Of a stretch of 64,000 nucleotides of DNA, positions 25,306 through 34,335 are shown piece after piece. The notes beneath the pieces were generated by a model that ran no database searches, had not been told where the DNA came from, and worked only from the letters and a program-made list of their open reading frames with translations. Position 1 is the stretch's first letter, and every line of letters starts with the position of its first letter. A program made the translations under genes and the position numbers. Source of the DNA: Clostridium sp. CAG:594. GTDB lineage: Bacteria > Bacillota_I > Bacilli_A > RF39 > UBA660. The DNA lies in assembly GCA_000434835.1 (NCBI GenBank), contig FR881490.1, positions 37,519 to 101,518 on the forward strand. The letters run 5' to 3'.

Positions 25306-25929
25306 CTATTTCTCCACAGGTTTAATTACAACACATCTATTTGGTTCTTCACCAGTACTTTCTGTTGTAACTCCTTTAAAATTAGATAATCTATTATGAA
25401 CTAATCTTCTTTCATATGAGTTCATCCTATCCATTTTAACTTCTATATTAGTTTTTACAACGTCTTTAGCTAATTTAACTGCTAAACGTTCAATGTTCTT
25501 TTCTTGTTTTTCTTTATAATCATTAGCGTCTAAAATAACATTTACTCTAGTTCCTAACTTACTTTGAATTGATTGTCTTAATAAATCTTGAAGTGAAGAC
25601 ATTGTTCTACCATTTTTTCCGATTAAAATAGAACTGTTATCTGACATCATATTAACTTTTATATAATTTGGTCTTTTTTGTGTTTCAAACTCAACACTTA
25701 TTCCCATAAGACTAGTTATTTCTTTTAAGTAAGATTTTATATACTCTACTACATCATCTTTTAAAACAACTGTTAATTCATATTTTTTAGACTTAAATAA
25801 ACCTGTTTTGGCTTCTTCTTTAATGCTTGTATATACTTCATCAGTTGATGCATTAAGTTCGTTTAAAGCCTTATTTAATAATTCTTCACTATTTTTTCCT
25901 TCATATTTATGACTTTTTAATTTTTGCAC
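25306..25929 (-). CDS. jag: RNA-binding protein Jag (KhpB), Jag_N-KH-R3H
   Basis: Three domains in order: Jag_N (about 1-50), type II KH (about 85-130, SSILIGKNGRTMSSLQDLL) and R3H (about 140-205, MNSYERRLVHNRL). It binds RNA with KhpA and influences cell division and envelope growth in streptococci. AAGGAG lies 8 bases before the GTG at 25929; a GTG at 25938 within that site is rejected. The start overlaps yidC. Confidence 0.93.
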   Translation of the reverse strand: MQKLKSHKYEGKNSEELLNKALNELNASTDEVYTSIKEEAKTGLFKSKKYELTVVLKDDVVEYIKSYLKEITSLMGISVEFETQKRPNYIKVNMMSDNSSILIGKNGRTMSSLQDLLRQSIQSKLGTRVNVILDANDYKEKQEKNIERLAVKLAKDVVKTNIEVKMDRMNSYERRLVHNRLSNFKGVTTESTGEEPNRCVVIKPVEK

Positions 25930-26899
25930 TATTACCACTCCTTGCTACTAGTAAATTTTGAATAACCGTAAATAAACTTGAAGTTATCCAGTATAAACCA
26001 ATTGCTGTTGATAGTTGGAATGAACTAATAGTTATTACAACTACCATCATATTCATCATCATTTTTGTAGAACCTGCAGCTGGATTTGAATTATCAGTAG
26101 CTTGTGTTCCGTTTAGTTTTAATGAGAAGAAAGTTACGATAAATACGATTACTGGAATTATCAAATACCAGAAGTTTCCTTTAGATAAAGCAAACCAAGG
26201 TGTTGTTCCAAGTTGTAATCCTAAGAATTTACCTTCAAATATCGCTGGAGTTCTGTTTATGGCTTCTAAGAAAGCTATAAATAATGGTAACTGAATAATT
26301 GCAATTAAGCATCCTGAGAATAATGATATATTATATTTTTTATAAATTGCCATCATTTCTTGTGACTTAGCCATCATAGCTTGTTGATCATCCATTTTGT
26401 TAGCATATTTTTTTTCTAGCCTTTGTAATTCTGGTTGTGCCTTTTTTAAATTTTCAGATTGCATTGCACTTTTATTTGTTACTGGATATAAAATTAATCT
26501 AATAGCAAGTCCTGCAAGTATTACAGCAAGACCAAAGTTTTTAACTAAATAGCCTAACTTTAATATTAACCAAGCAAGTGGTTTTATAAAAATGTTATCC
26601 CATAATCCTTCACTTGCTTTTATCTTTGGTGTAAAGTTCTTACAATCAACTAACTTATTAGTATTAACTTTATTATCTTTATAAACCTTTATAAGTTCTT
26701 TTTCAGTTGGCTTACAAATTATATTTTCCGTTAAAGACTGACCAGTTGCATTCTTTCCTTTTATATATCTTACTACAGTTTTAGTTTTTTTACCTTTATC
26801 ATTTGTTTTTTCAACAACTAATTGTTTAGTACAACCAGTTAATAAAAAAACTAGTAAAAAAACTATCAATATCTTCCCTATTTTCTTTAGTTTTTTCAT
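25907..26899 (-). CDS. yidC: Membrane protein insertase YidC/SpoIIIJ (lipoprotein form)
   Basis: YidC inserts membrane proteins alone or with SecYEG. Signal with lipobox LLTGC (Cys23), then the YidC2 core with TMs around residues 110-300, the conserved Arg in AIRLILYPVTNKS and the hairpin rich in Gln/Lys. 330 aa. The order jag-yidC-rnpA-rpmH (reverse) is the classical origin-left arrangement. Confidence 0.97.
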   Translation of the reverse strand: MKKLKKIGKILIVFLLVFLLTGCTKQLVVEKTNDKGKKTKTVVRYIKGKNATGQSLTENIICKPTEKELIKVYKDNKVNTNKLVDCKNFTPKIKASEGLWDNIFIKPLAWLILKLGYLVKNFGLAVILAGLAIRLILYPVTNKSAMQSENLKKAQPELQRLEKKYANKMDDQQAMMAKSQEMMAIYKKYNISLFSGCLIAIIQLPLFIAFLEAINRTPAIFEGKFLGLQLGTTPWFALSKGNFWYLIIPVIVFIVTFFSLKLNGTQATDNSNPAAGSTKMMMNMMVVVITISSFQLSTAIGLYWITSSLFTVIQNLLVARSGNSAKIKKS

Positions 26900-26913
26900 C
26901 TAGCTATTTTCTC

Positions 26914-27240
26914 CTATCTATCAAATTTTTTTAAAACACTAATTAAATCTTCCTTTAATTCTAAATACTGGGCGCTTACCGCACTTTTCTTTAATACAAT
27001 TATATAATCTTTATTAGCAAAATGCAACTTAGATTTATCAATTATATCCTTTACTCTTCTTTTTATTAAGTTCCTTGTAACTGCGTTTCCTAACTTTTTT
27101 GAAACACATATTCCAAATCTATAATTTTCTGCTTCATTATCCTTAATATATATATAAGCATATTTAGAGTATATTTGATTTCTTAATTTAAATGCTTTAT
27201 CAAAATCTTTTTTTTCCTTAACTATGTTTATTTTTTTCAT
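26914..27240 (-). CDS. rnpA: Ribonuclease P protein component
   Basis: Protein subunit of RNase P, which matures tRNA 5' ends. RFGICVSKKLGNAVTRNLIKRRVKDII holds the RNR motif that contacts RNA. GAGGTGCATTT precedes the ATG at 27240, giving 108 aa; the frame is open for 32 more codons upstream but without a start signal and into the rpmH gap. Confidence 0.96.
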   Translation of the reverse strand: MKKINIVKEKKDFDKAFKLRNQIYSKYAYIYIKDNEAENYRFGICVSKKLGNAVTRNLIKRRVKDIIDKSKLHFANKDYIIVLKKSAVSAQYLELKEDLISVLKKFDR

Positions 27241-27286
27241 AAATGCACCTCTAATAACAAAAAACCACTTACCTAAATAAGTGGAA

Positions 27287-27415
27287 TTATGCTGATAATT
27301 TTTTACGTCCTTTTGCTCTTCTTTTATTAATAACATTAGTTCCAGCTAATTTTCTTGCAAAAAAACCGTGATTTTTCTTTCTCTTATGGTTATTTGGTTG
27401 AAAAGGTCTTTTCAT
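27287..27415 (-). CDS. rpmH: 50S ribosomal protein L34
   Basis: 42 aa, highly basic, starting [18 protein letters not shown] and ending [12 protein letters not shown], the L34 signature, with about two residues fewer in the middle than the usual 44. GGAGGTGTAAAG precedes the ATG. First gene of the rpmH-rnpA-yidC-jag operon. Confidence 0.97.
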   Translation of the reverse strand: MKRPFQPNNHKRKKNHGFFARKLAGTNVINKRRAKGRKKLSA

Positions 27416-27465
27416 CTTTACACCTCCAATTTCTCTTTTTCGTCTTTTTCTTTTTAAACACGACT

Positions 27466-27494
27466 ATTATAAGTGTTATTTTACTAATTGTCAA
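27466..27494 (-). promoter_or_regulatory. Consensus promoter of the rpmH operon
   Basis: Minus strand: TTGACA, 17-base spacer, TATAAT, a perfect SigA promoter, with a pyrimidine-rich 50-base leader to rpmH. Confidence 0.9.
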
Positions 27495-27594
27495 CCTTTT
27501 TAATGTACAGAAATAATATTAAAATAAAGTTGTTTATAATGTTTAAAATTAGTAACTTGGTTAAAATTTAGTTTAAATACCCTATTTTCTTGTC

Positions 27595-27966
27595 AAGTCT
27601 TTTTCCACATTTTCTAAAATTTATAATTTTAAGTGTAAAATAGTTAATCACATACTTTTCCACAAGTATGTACCATTTTTCCTTATAAAATATAAGAATT
27701 TCATTAATTATTAACAGGCTGTGGAAAACTTTGAAATGTTTATAATTTTAAAGTGTATAATTTTTTTGTGGAAAGGTGGATTTTGTCGTTTTTTGTTGAA
27801 ATATGGTAGTTTTACCTGTGGATAACTATTGTGGAAAAGTATTCTTACATCATTATACATTGTTTTTCCACAGTTTTTTTGGTAAAATATATGTAAACAA
27901 CCGAGGTTTTATACACTATTTTTTATGTGTATTAGTTAATTAGTTGATGGGGGAAAGGAGGTTATT
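27595..27966. other. Chromosomal replication origin (oriC), upstream DnaA-box cluster
   Basis: Between rpmH and dnaA lie seven DnaA-box-like 9-mers: TTTTCCACA at 27601, 27656 and 27864; TGTGGAAAA at 27720 and 27830; TGTGGAAAG at 27767; and the perfect TGTGGATAA at 27817-27825. The DNA between them is almost pure A/T and should melt easily. Gene orientation switches here from minus to plus. A second group of boxes follows dnaA (29323-29421), so this is a bipartite origin as in Bacillus. Confidence 0.93.
27860..27888 (+). promoter_or_regulatory. Promoter of dnaA overlapping a DnaA box
   Basis: TTGTTT, 17-base spacer, TAAAAT. The TTTTCCACA box at 27864-27872 overlaps the -35, which would let DnaA repress its own gene. 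Confidence 0.65.
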
Positions 27967-29319
27967 ATGAACATAGATAATCTATGGGATAATTTCCTAG
28001 AGCAAATTAAACCAAAGATATCTTCATTATCATATGATACTTGGTTTAAAAACACGAAACTTGTATCACTTGATAATAATGTAGCTAAAATACTTGTTGA
28101 TTCGCCGCTACAAAAGAAAAGCTTGCAAGAAACTTGGTACCAAACTATATCTGATGTATTTAGTGAAATAACAAATACTAGCTTTGACTTTGAATTCGTA
28201 TTCGAAGACGAAGTTAAAACAAATACCAGTATTCCTGTGGAAAACATAGGAGTACCACTTAATACACCTGAAAAATCAAATCTTAATTCAAAATACACAT
28301 TTGATTCATTCATAGTAGGGGATAGTAATAAGTTTGCTTATATGGCCGCGGTATCAGTTGCAGAAAATCCTGGTAAAACATATAATCCACTGTTTTTATA
28401 CGGAAATAGTGGACTTGGTAAGACACACCTTATGCATGCGATAGGAAACTATATAATTGAAAACTCTAATAAGAAAGTACTATACGTAACAAGTGAACAA
28501 TTTATATCAGATTTTCTTAACTTAAATAAAAAAGACGAAACAGGTACTAATTTCAGCTACATAGATAGCTTTAAAGATAAGTATAGGGGAATAGATGTCC
28601 TAATAATTGATGATATTCAGTTTCTTGGAGGAGCTACCCAAACACAGCAAGAGTTCTTTAATACCTTTAATAACTTATATGATGATAATAAACAAATAAT
28701 TATTTCATCAGATAGATCTCCAGATGACTTAAAGAAACTAGAGGATAGATTAAGAACAAGGTTTAACTGGGGATTAAGTGTTAATATTTATCCACCGGAA
28801 TACGAAATGCGTGTTGAAATTTTGCACAAGAAAATAATTGGACAAAACATGTCCGGTACTATTAGTGATGACGTTATAGCATACATTGCTAATAACTGTG
28901 ACTCAGACGTAAGACAATTAGAAGGAGCATTAACTAGGGTAATAGCATATGCAACTATGTTTAATACAAGTGAAATTAACCTAAATCTTGCGATTGATGC
29001 TTTAAAAGATTATTTATCTAAGTCATCATTCGTTAAAAATAATATTCAAAAAATACAGCAAGTAGTTGCAGAATATTATAATATAACGGTTGAAGACTTA
29101 AAATCAAAGAAGAGAAAAGCTGATATTGCATTTCCAAGACAAGTTGCAATTTATCTTTGTAGAACCTTAACTGATGAGTCTTTTCCTAAAATAGGAATAC
29201 AATTTGGTGGAAGAGATCATTCAACGGTTATGCATTCTGTAGATAAAATTGATAATGAATTAAAAACTAATCCACAGTTTAAAGATATTATCGATGCTTT
29301 AAAAAGTAAAATAAAATAA
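27967..29319 (+). CDS. dnaA: Chromosomal replication initiator DnaA
   Basis: AAA+ initiator that binds oriC boxes and opens the duplex. Domain I (about 1-80), a short linker, domain III with Walker A GNSGLGKTHLMHAIGN and Walker B VLIIDDIQFLGG, and domain IV with the box-reading signature GGRDHSTVMHSVDKI near the C-terminus. 450 aa. AAAGGAGG precedes the ATG. Confidence 0.99.
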   Translation: MNIDNLWDNFLEQIKPKISSLSYDTWFKNTKLVSLDNNVAKILVDSPLQKKSLQETWYQTISDVFSEITNTSFDFEFVFEDEVKTNTSIPVENIGVPLNTPEKSNLNSKYTFDSFIVGDSNKFAYMAAVSVAENPGKTYNPLFLYGNSGLGKTHLMHAIGNYIIENSNKKVLYVTSEQFISDFLNLNKKDETGTNFSYIDSFKDKYRGIDVLIIDDIQFLGGATQTQQEFFNTFNNLYDDNKQIIISSDRSPDDLKKLEDRLRTRFNWGLSVNIYPPEYEMRVEILHKKIIGQNMSGTISDDVIAYIANNCDSDVRQLEGALTRVIAYATMFNTSEINLNLAIDALKDYLSKSSFVKNNIQKIQQVVAEYYNITVEDLKSKKRKADIAFPRQVAIYLCRTLTDESFPKIGIQFGGRDHSTVMHSVDKIDNELKTNPQFKDIIDALKSKIK

Positions 29320-29322
29320 CCT

Positions 29323-29462
29323 TGTGGAATAGTGGCTAATTTTCCCACTTTGGATGTGGATTAAAAACACTTAGTTTTCCTTTAAAAATAAAGAAATTTT
29401 AAGTTTTCCACATTATCCACAGTAATAATAAAAATACTATTAATAATAAGGAGAAATATAAT
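29323..29462. other. oriC, downstream DnaA-box cluster between dnaA and dnaN
   Basis: Four boxes: TGTGGAATA (29323), TGTGGATTA (29355), TTTTCCACA (29404) and TTATCCACA (29413-29421), the last two adjacent. No gene here. Confidence 0.85.
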
Positions 29463-30584
29463 ATGAAATTTAGTATAAAAAAAGAAGTTTTACTTCACAG
29501 TTTAAATTCTGTAAGTAAAGCTTTATCTAGTAAAAACTTAATTCCAGTATTATCTGGTATAAAATTTAATTTAACAAATGAAGGTTTATTTTTAAGTGCT
29601 AGTGATAATGATATTAGTATTGAATCATTTATAGATAAAAGTAAATTAGAAGAAATAAATGAAGTAGGTACTACAGTTATTCAAGGTAAATATATATTAG
29701 AAATAATAAGAAAATTAGAAGGTAGAATAGTTAATATTGAACTTTTAGATAACATAAAAGTATTAATTTCCTGTGGAAACTCTGAATTTAACTTAAATTC
29801 AATGGATGCAGCAGAATTTCCTAATTTAAATATGGAAGAGAAGAAAGAACCTATTATTATAAGAAAAACAGAATTTAAGAACTTAATTAACAAAACGTCT
29901 TTTGCTATATCATCACAAGAGACAAGACCAATATTAACTGGTATTAATTTTAAGATAAACGAAGATAAGTTAGAATGTATCTCAACTGATTCATATAGAT
30001 TAGCTAAAAAATATGTTACTTTATCAAATAGTGTATCTGAAGATATAAACATAGTAATACCCGGTAAAAACTTAATAGAATTAACTAAAATATTAGAAGA
30101 AACTGATGATGATATAGAGATGCACGTATTTAGTAATAAAGTTTTATTTAAGTTTGATAATACTTTATTCCAAACTAGGGTACTTTCTGGAACGTTCCCT
30201 GATGTTAATAGGTTAATACCAGCATCATTTGAATTAGAAGTAAAAGCAAATGCTAATGAATTTTATAATGTAATAGATAGAGCAGCACTTTTAACTAGTG
30301 AAAAAGATAAGAACATAGTTAAATTTGAATGCGATGGAAATGAAGTTATAGTTTCATCTAATTCACCAGAAATCGGACGTGTTGAAGAGAAGATGGACGT
30401 TGAAAAAAATAATGATACAAATATAAAAATAGCATTTTCTTCAAGATTTATGATGGATGCTTTAAGAACTGTTGAAAGTAAAGACGTTGTTTTATGTTTT
30501 AATAATGATGTACAGCCAATTATCATTAAAGATTCTAAGGATGATACTTTACTACAACTTATATTACCAATAAAAACATACTAA
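29463..30584 (+). CDS. dnaN: DNA polymerase III beta sliding clamp
   Basis: Clamp that keeps the replicase on DNA. Three repeated domains of about 120 residues; ends LLQLILPIKTY, matching the conserved C-terminal (L)P(M/I)... segment. 373 aa. AAGGAGAAATATA precedes the ATG. Confidence 0.98.
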   Translation: MKFSIKKEVLLHSLNSVSKALSSKNLIPVLSGIKFNLTNEGLFLSASDNDISIESFIDKSKLEEINEVGTTVIQGKYILEIIRKLEGRIVNIELLDNIKVLISCGNSEFNLNSMDAAEFPNLNMEEKKEPIIIRKTEFKNLINKTSFAISSQETRPILTGINFKINEDKLECISTDSYRLAKKYVTLSNSVSEDINIVIPGKNLIELTKILEETDDDIEMHVFSNKVLFKFDNTLFQTRVLSGTFPDVNRLIPASFELEVKANANEFYNVIDRAALLTSEKDKNIVKFECDGNEVIVSSNSPEIGRVEEKMDVEKNNDTNIKIAFSSRFMMDALRTVESKDVVLCFNNDVQPIIIKDSKDDTLLQLILPIKTY

Positions 30585-30615
30585 ACTAGCTAAAATGCTA
30601 GTTTTTTAATTTTTG
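30583..30615 (+). terminator. Terminator of dnaN
   Basis: AACTAGC-6-nt loop-GCTAGTT then TTTTAATTTTT. Confidence 0.85.
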
Positions 30616-30646
30616 TAACAAAATATGACAAAATTCTTAAAAATAC

Positions 30647-30655
30647 TGTGGATAA
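30647..30655 (+). promoter_or_regulatory. Perfect DnaA box upstream of the comK-type gene
   Basis: TGTGGATAA, identical to the 27817 box, 38 bases before the ATG of the ComK homologue; DnaA could influence its transcription (inference). Confidence 0.55.
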
Positions 30656-30692
30656 TAGATTGGCATAACTTGAAAGGAAAGGGTTTTGGAAT

Positions 30693-31154
30693 ATGAATGA
30701 ATACGAAATAAACGCACAAACACTTGCAATAATACCAATAGGCAAGGAAAGAAGTAAAATAATTGAAGTAAATGGGGATTACATTATAAATAAGTCTCCT
30801 ATAAAAATATTAGATGATAGCTGCAAATTCTTTGGTAGTAGCTACGAAGGGAGGTTTTGTGGTACTAAAACGTTAACTGGTATAACGCATAAGTCACCAA
30901 TAATAGTAGAAGAAAGTAAAAGAATTATCTTTTTTCCTACTAAATCTCCTAGAACATCTACTTGTACTTGGCTTTCTTTTAATAATATAGCAGAGTATGA
31001 TGGTGATGGAAAAGATTCGGTTATTAAGTTTTCTTGTGGAAAAATGCTTAGACTCCATATTTCTTATGGAATTTTAGATAATCAGATACTTAGATCAACT
31101 AGACTTGAAGCAATGTTACTAAGAAGAATGCATGATTTTATGAAAAGTATATAA
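30693..31154 (+). CDS. comK: ComK-family competence transcription factor
   Basis: 153 aa. The ComK core is recognisable: YEINAQTLAIIPI, INKSPIKILDDSCKFFGSSYEGR, TKTLTGITHKSPIIVEE, IIFFPTKSPRTSTCTWLSF and LHISYGILDNQILRSTRLE. In Bacillus ComK activates DNA-uptake genes by binding AT-boxes. This copy lacks roughly the last 35 residues of Bacillus ComK, so activity or proteolytic control may differ. It stands between dnaN and recF, where Bacillus has yaaA, and has its own AAAGGAAAGG site. A terminator and a DnaA box lie upstream. Confidence 0.9.
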   Translation: MNEYEINAQTLAIIPIGKERSKIIEVNGDYIINKSPIKILDDSCKFFGSSYEGRFCGTKTLTGITHKSPIIVEESKRIIFFPTKSPRTSTCTWLSFNNIAEYDGDGKDSVIKFSCGKMLRLHISYGILDNQILRSTRLEAMLLRRMHDFMKSI

Positions 31155-31255
31155 AAAATGCATCTTTTTTTATAAATTATAAGAAATTAGCCTTATTTTG
31201 TGATATAATTAGTATGTATGTAGTAGTATACTCAAAATAGGTGTAGGTGGTTTAA

Positions 31256-31297
31256 ATGGGCTTTAAAATACTGAATTATGTTTTTAAGGAAACTTGA
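31256..31297 (+). CDS. Possible 13-codon leader peptide overlapping the recF start
   Basis: An ATG five bases after AGGTGG opens a 13-codon frame that ends 19 bases inside recF. The recF ATG itself (31278) has no Shine-Dalgarno sequence, so ribosomes may reach it by translational coupling through this frame. Too short to be certain. Confidence 0.3.
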   Translation: MGFKILNYVFKET

Positions 31298-32390
31298 GTT
31301 AAATAATTTTAGAAACATTTCTAAAATAGATTTTGAATTTAATAAAAATATTAACATTTTTATAGGAAACAATGCCCAAGGAAAAACCAATGTATTAGAA
31401 AGTATATATTTTCTTGCAATAACAAGATCACACAGAACTCATAACGAATTAAATTTAATAAAGAATGATGCACTTTATACTAAGGTATCTGGAACGTTTT
31501 TTGATGATTCAAAAAATACCCATATGCTATCTATTTTATTAAATGAAAAGGGAAAAAAGGTATCTGTTGATAATATTATGCAAAAAAAGATAAGTAATTA
31601 TTTATCTAGATTAAATGTTATTATGTTTTGTCCTGATGACCTAGAAATAATAAAGGGAACTCCTGCTACTAGAAGAAAATTTTTAAATATAGAACTTTCA
31701 CAGTTTAAGAAAGATTATGTTTTTCAACTTAAAGAATATAATCAGGTTTTAAAACAAAGAAACGAGTATTTAAAGCAAAAAAATAATGCTAAATTTGATA
31801 AAACTTACTTTAGCATTTTAACGGAAAAACTTGTTATTAAAAACATAGAATTAGTAAAAATTAGGTATGATTTTATAAATAAAATAAACAATTATCTAAA
31901 AGATGTTTTTGATAAAATTGCAGGATTTGGTAATTTAGAGATTAAATATAAAAGTTTTATACATGAACAAGACTTAAATAAAGTCGATTTAAAGGACTTT
32001 ATTATAAATAAGTATAATTCTATGTTTATGAATGAATTGCTTCAAAAAACGACTCTTTTAGGCTGTCACAAGGATGATTTTAAGATGTATTTAAATGATC
32101 TTGATGTAACAGAGTTTTCATCTCAAGGACAACAAAGATTATCTATTTTAAGTTTAAAATTAGCAGAAATAGAAGTTTTTGTTAAGGAAAAACATACAAA
32201 ACCTATTATTTTACTAGATGATATATTTAGTGAACTAGATGAAATAAAGAAAAATAATATTATAGATTATTTTAAAGAAGATATACAAATATTTATTACT
32301 ACTACTGATATAAAAGACATAAATGATGAATTAAAGGCTAAATCTGATATTTATGTTGTGGATAATGGTAATTTTAATAAGGAGGATTAG
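31278..32390 (+). CDS. recF: DNA replication and repair protein RecF
   Basis: SMC-like ATPase that helps load RecA at gaps. Walker A GNNAQGKTN (about 30-38), signature SSQGQQRLSILSLKLAEI and Walker B ILLDDIFSELD near the C-terminus. 370 aa. The start codon lacks a ribosome-binding site of its own. A perfect DnaA box (32357-32365) lies in its 3' end. Confidence 0.97.
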   Translation: MFLRKLELNNFRNISKIDFEFNKNINIFIGNNAQGKTNVLESIYFLAITRSHRTHNELNLIKNDALYTKVSGTFFDDSKNTHMLSILLNEKGKKVSVDNIMQKKISNYLSRLNVIMFCPDDLEIIKGTPATRRKFLNIELSQFKKDYVFQLKEYNQVLKQRNEYLKQKNNAKFDKTYFSILTEKLVIKNIELVKIRYDFINKINNYLKDVFDKIAGFGNLEIKYKSFIHEQDLNKVDLKDFIINKYNSMFMNELLQKTTLLGCHKDDFKMYLNDLDVTEFSSQGQQRLSILSLKLAEIEVFVKEKHTKPIILLDDIFSELDEIKKNNIIDYFKEDIQIFITTTDIKDINDELKAKSDIYVVDNGNFNKED

Positions 32391-32393
32391 ATT

Positions 32394-34322
32394 ATGGCAG
32401 AAAATAACGAACATTATGATGCTTCCGATATTCAGGTCTTAGAGGGATTAGAAGCCGTAAGAAAAAGACCAGGTATGTACATTGGTACTACTGATGTAAA
32501 AGGATTACATCATTTAGTTTGGGAAATTGTAGATAATGCAATAGATGAATCATTAGCTGGTTATTGTAATAATATTGAAATTATTATAAATAAAGATAAC
32601 TCTGTTACCGTAAAAGATGATGGCCGTGGTATACCAGTTGATATTCACCCAAAAACAAAGATATCTACAGTAGAAACTGTATATACAGTACTTCATGCTG
32701 GAGGTAAATTTGGTGGAGGCGGATACAAGGTATCAGGAGGTCTTCATGGTGTTGGTGCATCAGTTGTTAATGCACTATCTAAATGGGTAGAAGTAACTGT
32801 TTATAAAAATAGTAAGATTTATAAAATAAGATTTGAAAATGGTGGGCATACTACTCATCCATTAGAAGTTATCGGAGAATGTGAAGAAAATAGAACTGGT
32901 ACTTGGGTAACATTTAAACCAGATCCAGAAATATTTGATACGGATATTTATGATTATGAAACCTTAAAGGTAAGAGTAAGAGAACTTGCTTTCTTAAATA
33001 AAGGTTTACGTATCACTTTAAGAGATGATCGTGATTTAGAAGATACAACTGGAGAAACTTTTATATATGAAGGTGGTATTTCAGAATATGTTAAGTTTAT
33101 AAATCAAGGAAAAACTCCTATTCATGAGGATATAATTCATTTAGAGGGTATGGAAGAAAACGTATTTTTTGAAGTAGCACTTCAATATAATACTGGATAT
33201 AATGATAACATTTATTCTTTTGTTAACAACATTAATACCCATGATGGTGGAACTCATGAGGAAGGTGTTAAACGTGCATTAACAAGAGTTATAAATAATT
33301 ATGCAAGAAAAAACAACATATTAAAAGAAAAAGATGAGTCTTTAACTGGTGATGATGTTAAAGAAGGTTTGACAATGATTATATCTTGTAAACATCCAAA
33401 CCCACAGTTTGAAGGACAAACAAAAGGAAGACTTGGTAACTCAGAAGTAAGAAAATTAGCCGATAAGGTATTTTCAGAAGGTTTCGAAAAATTCTTACTT
33501 GAAAACCCAGATGAAGCAAAAATTATTGTTAATAAAGCAATGCTTGCATCACGTGCAAGACACGCTGCTAAAAAGGCAAGAGAAATAACTCGTAAAAGTG
33601 ATTTAGCAACAACTAATTTCTTTGGAAAGTTATCTGATTGCAAGAGTAAAGATCCAAAAGTATCAGAAATTTTCATAGTCGAGGGGGATTCAGCTGGTGG
33701 ATCTGCTAAAAAAGGTAGGGATTCAATGACTCAAGCTATACTTCCTTTAAGAGGCAAGATATTAAACGTAGAAAAAGCAAGACTTGATAGAGCCCTTGGA
33801 AATGAAGAAATAAGAACCATTATTACTGCATTTGGTACTGGTATTGGAGATGAATTTAATTTAGATAAATTAAGATATGACAAAATCATAATAATGACCG
33901 ATGCCGATGTTGATGGATCTCATATAAGAGTATTATTACTTACGTTATTTTATAGATTCTTTAGACCAATTGTAGAAGCAGGGCATGTTTATGCAGCACA
34001 ACCACCATTATTTAGAATAATGCATGGTAAAACTCGTAAATACGTACTTGATGAACCTGAAAAAGAAGCTTATTTAGCATCTTTACCTGAAAATGTTCGT
34101 GCAAGAGCTGAAATCGCACGTATGAAAGGTTTAGGAGAGATGGATGCTGAAGAACTAAACGAAACAACAATGGATATTGAAAAAAGAGTATTAAGAAAGA
34201 TCACTGTAGAAGATTGTGTAGCAGCAGATGCTATGTTTGGTAAATTAATGGGTGAAGAAGTAGAACCTAGAAGAAAATTTATCGAAGATAATGCACAATA
34301 TGTTAAAAATTTGGATATTTAA
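32394..34322 (+). CDS. gyrB: DNA gyrase subunit B
   Basis: ATPase subunit of gyrase. GHKL motifs [15 protein letters not shown] and [35 protein letters not shown] and [11 protein letters not shown]-terminal [10 protein letters not shown]. 642 aa. GGAGGATTAGATT precedes the ATG. Confidence 0.98.
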   Translation: MAENNEHYDASDIQVLEGLEAVRKRPGMYIGTTDVKGLHHLVWEIVDNAIDESLAGYCNNIEIIINKDNSVTVKDDGRGIPVDIHPKTKISTVETVYTVLHAGGKFGGGGYKVSGGLHGVGASVVNALSKWVEVTVYKNSKIYKIRFENGGHTTHPLEVIGECEENRTGTWVTFKPDPEIFDTDIYDYETLKVRVRELAFLNKGLRITLRDDRDLEDTTGETFIYEGGISEYVKFINQGKTPIHEDIIHLEGMEENVFFEVALQYNTGYNDNIYSFVNNINTHDGGTHEEGVKRALTRVINNYARKNNILKEKDESLTGDDVKEGLTMIISCKHPNPQFEGQTKGRLGNSEVRKLADKVFSEGFEKFLLENPDEAKIIVNKAMLASRARHAAKKAREITRKSDLATTNFFGKLSDCKSKDPKVSEIFIVEGDSAGGSAKKGRDSMTQAILPLRGKILNVEKARLDRALGNEEIRTIITAFGTGIGDEFNLDKLRYDKIIIMTDADVDGSHIRVLLLTLFYRFFRPIVEAGHVYAAQPPLFRIMHGKTRKYVLDEPEKEAYLASLPENVRARAEIARMKGLGEMDAEELNETTMDIEKRVLRKITVEDCVAADAMFGKLMGEEVEPRRKFIEDNAQYVKNLDI

Positions 34323-34335
34323 GGAGGTGTAATAA

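Noticed and set aside
26914..27336. RnpA with a 32-residue N-terminal extension
   Set aside because: The extra codons run into the end of rpmH; the ATG at 27240 has GAGGTG in front and gives normal RnpA length.
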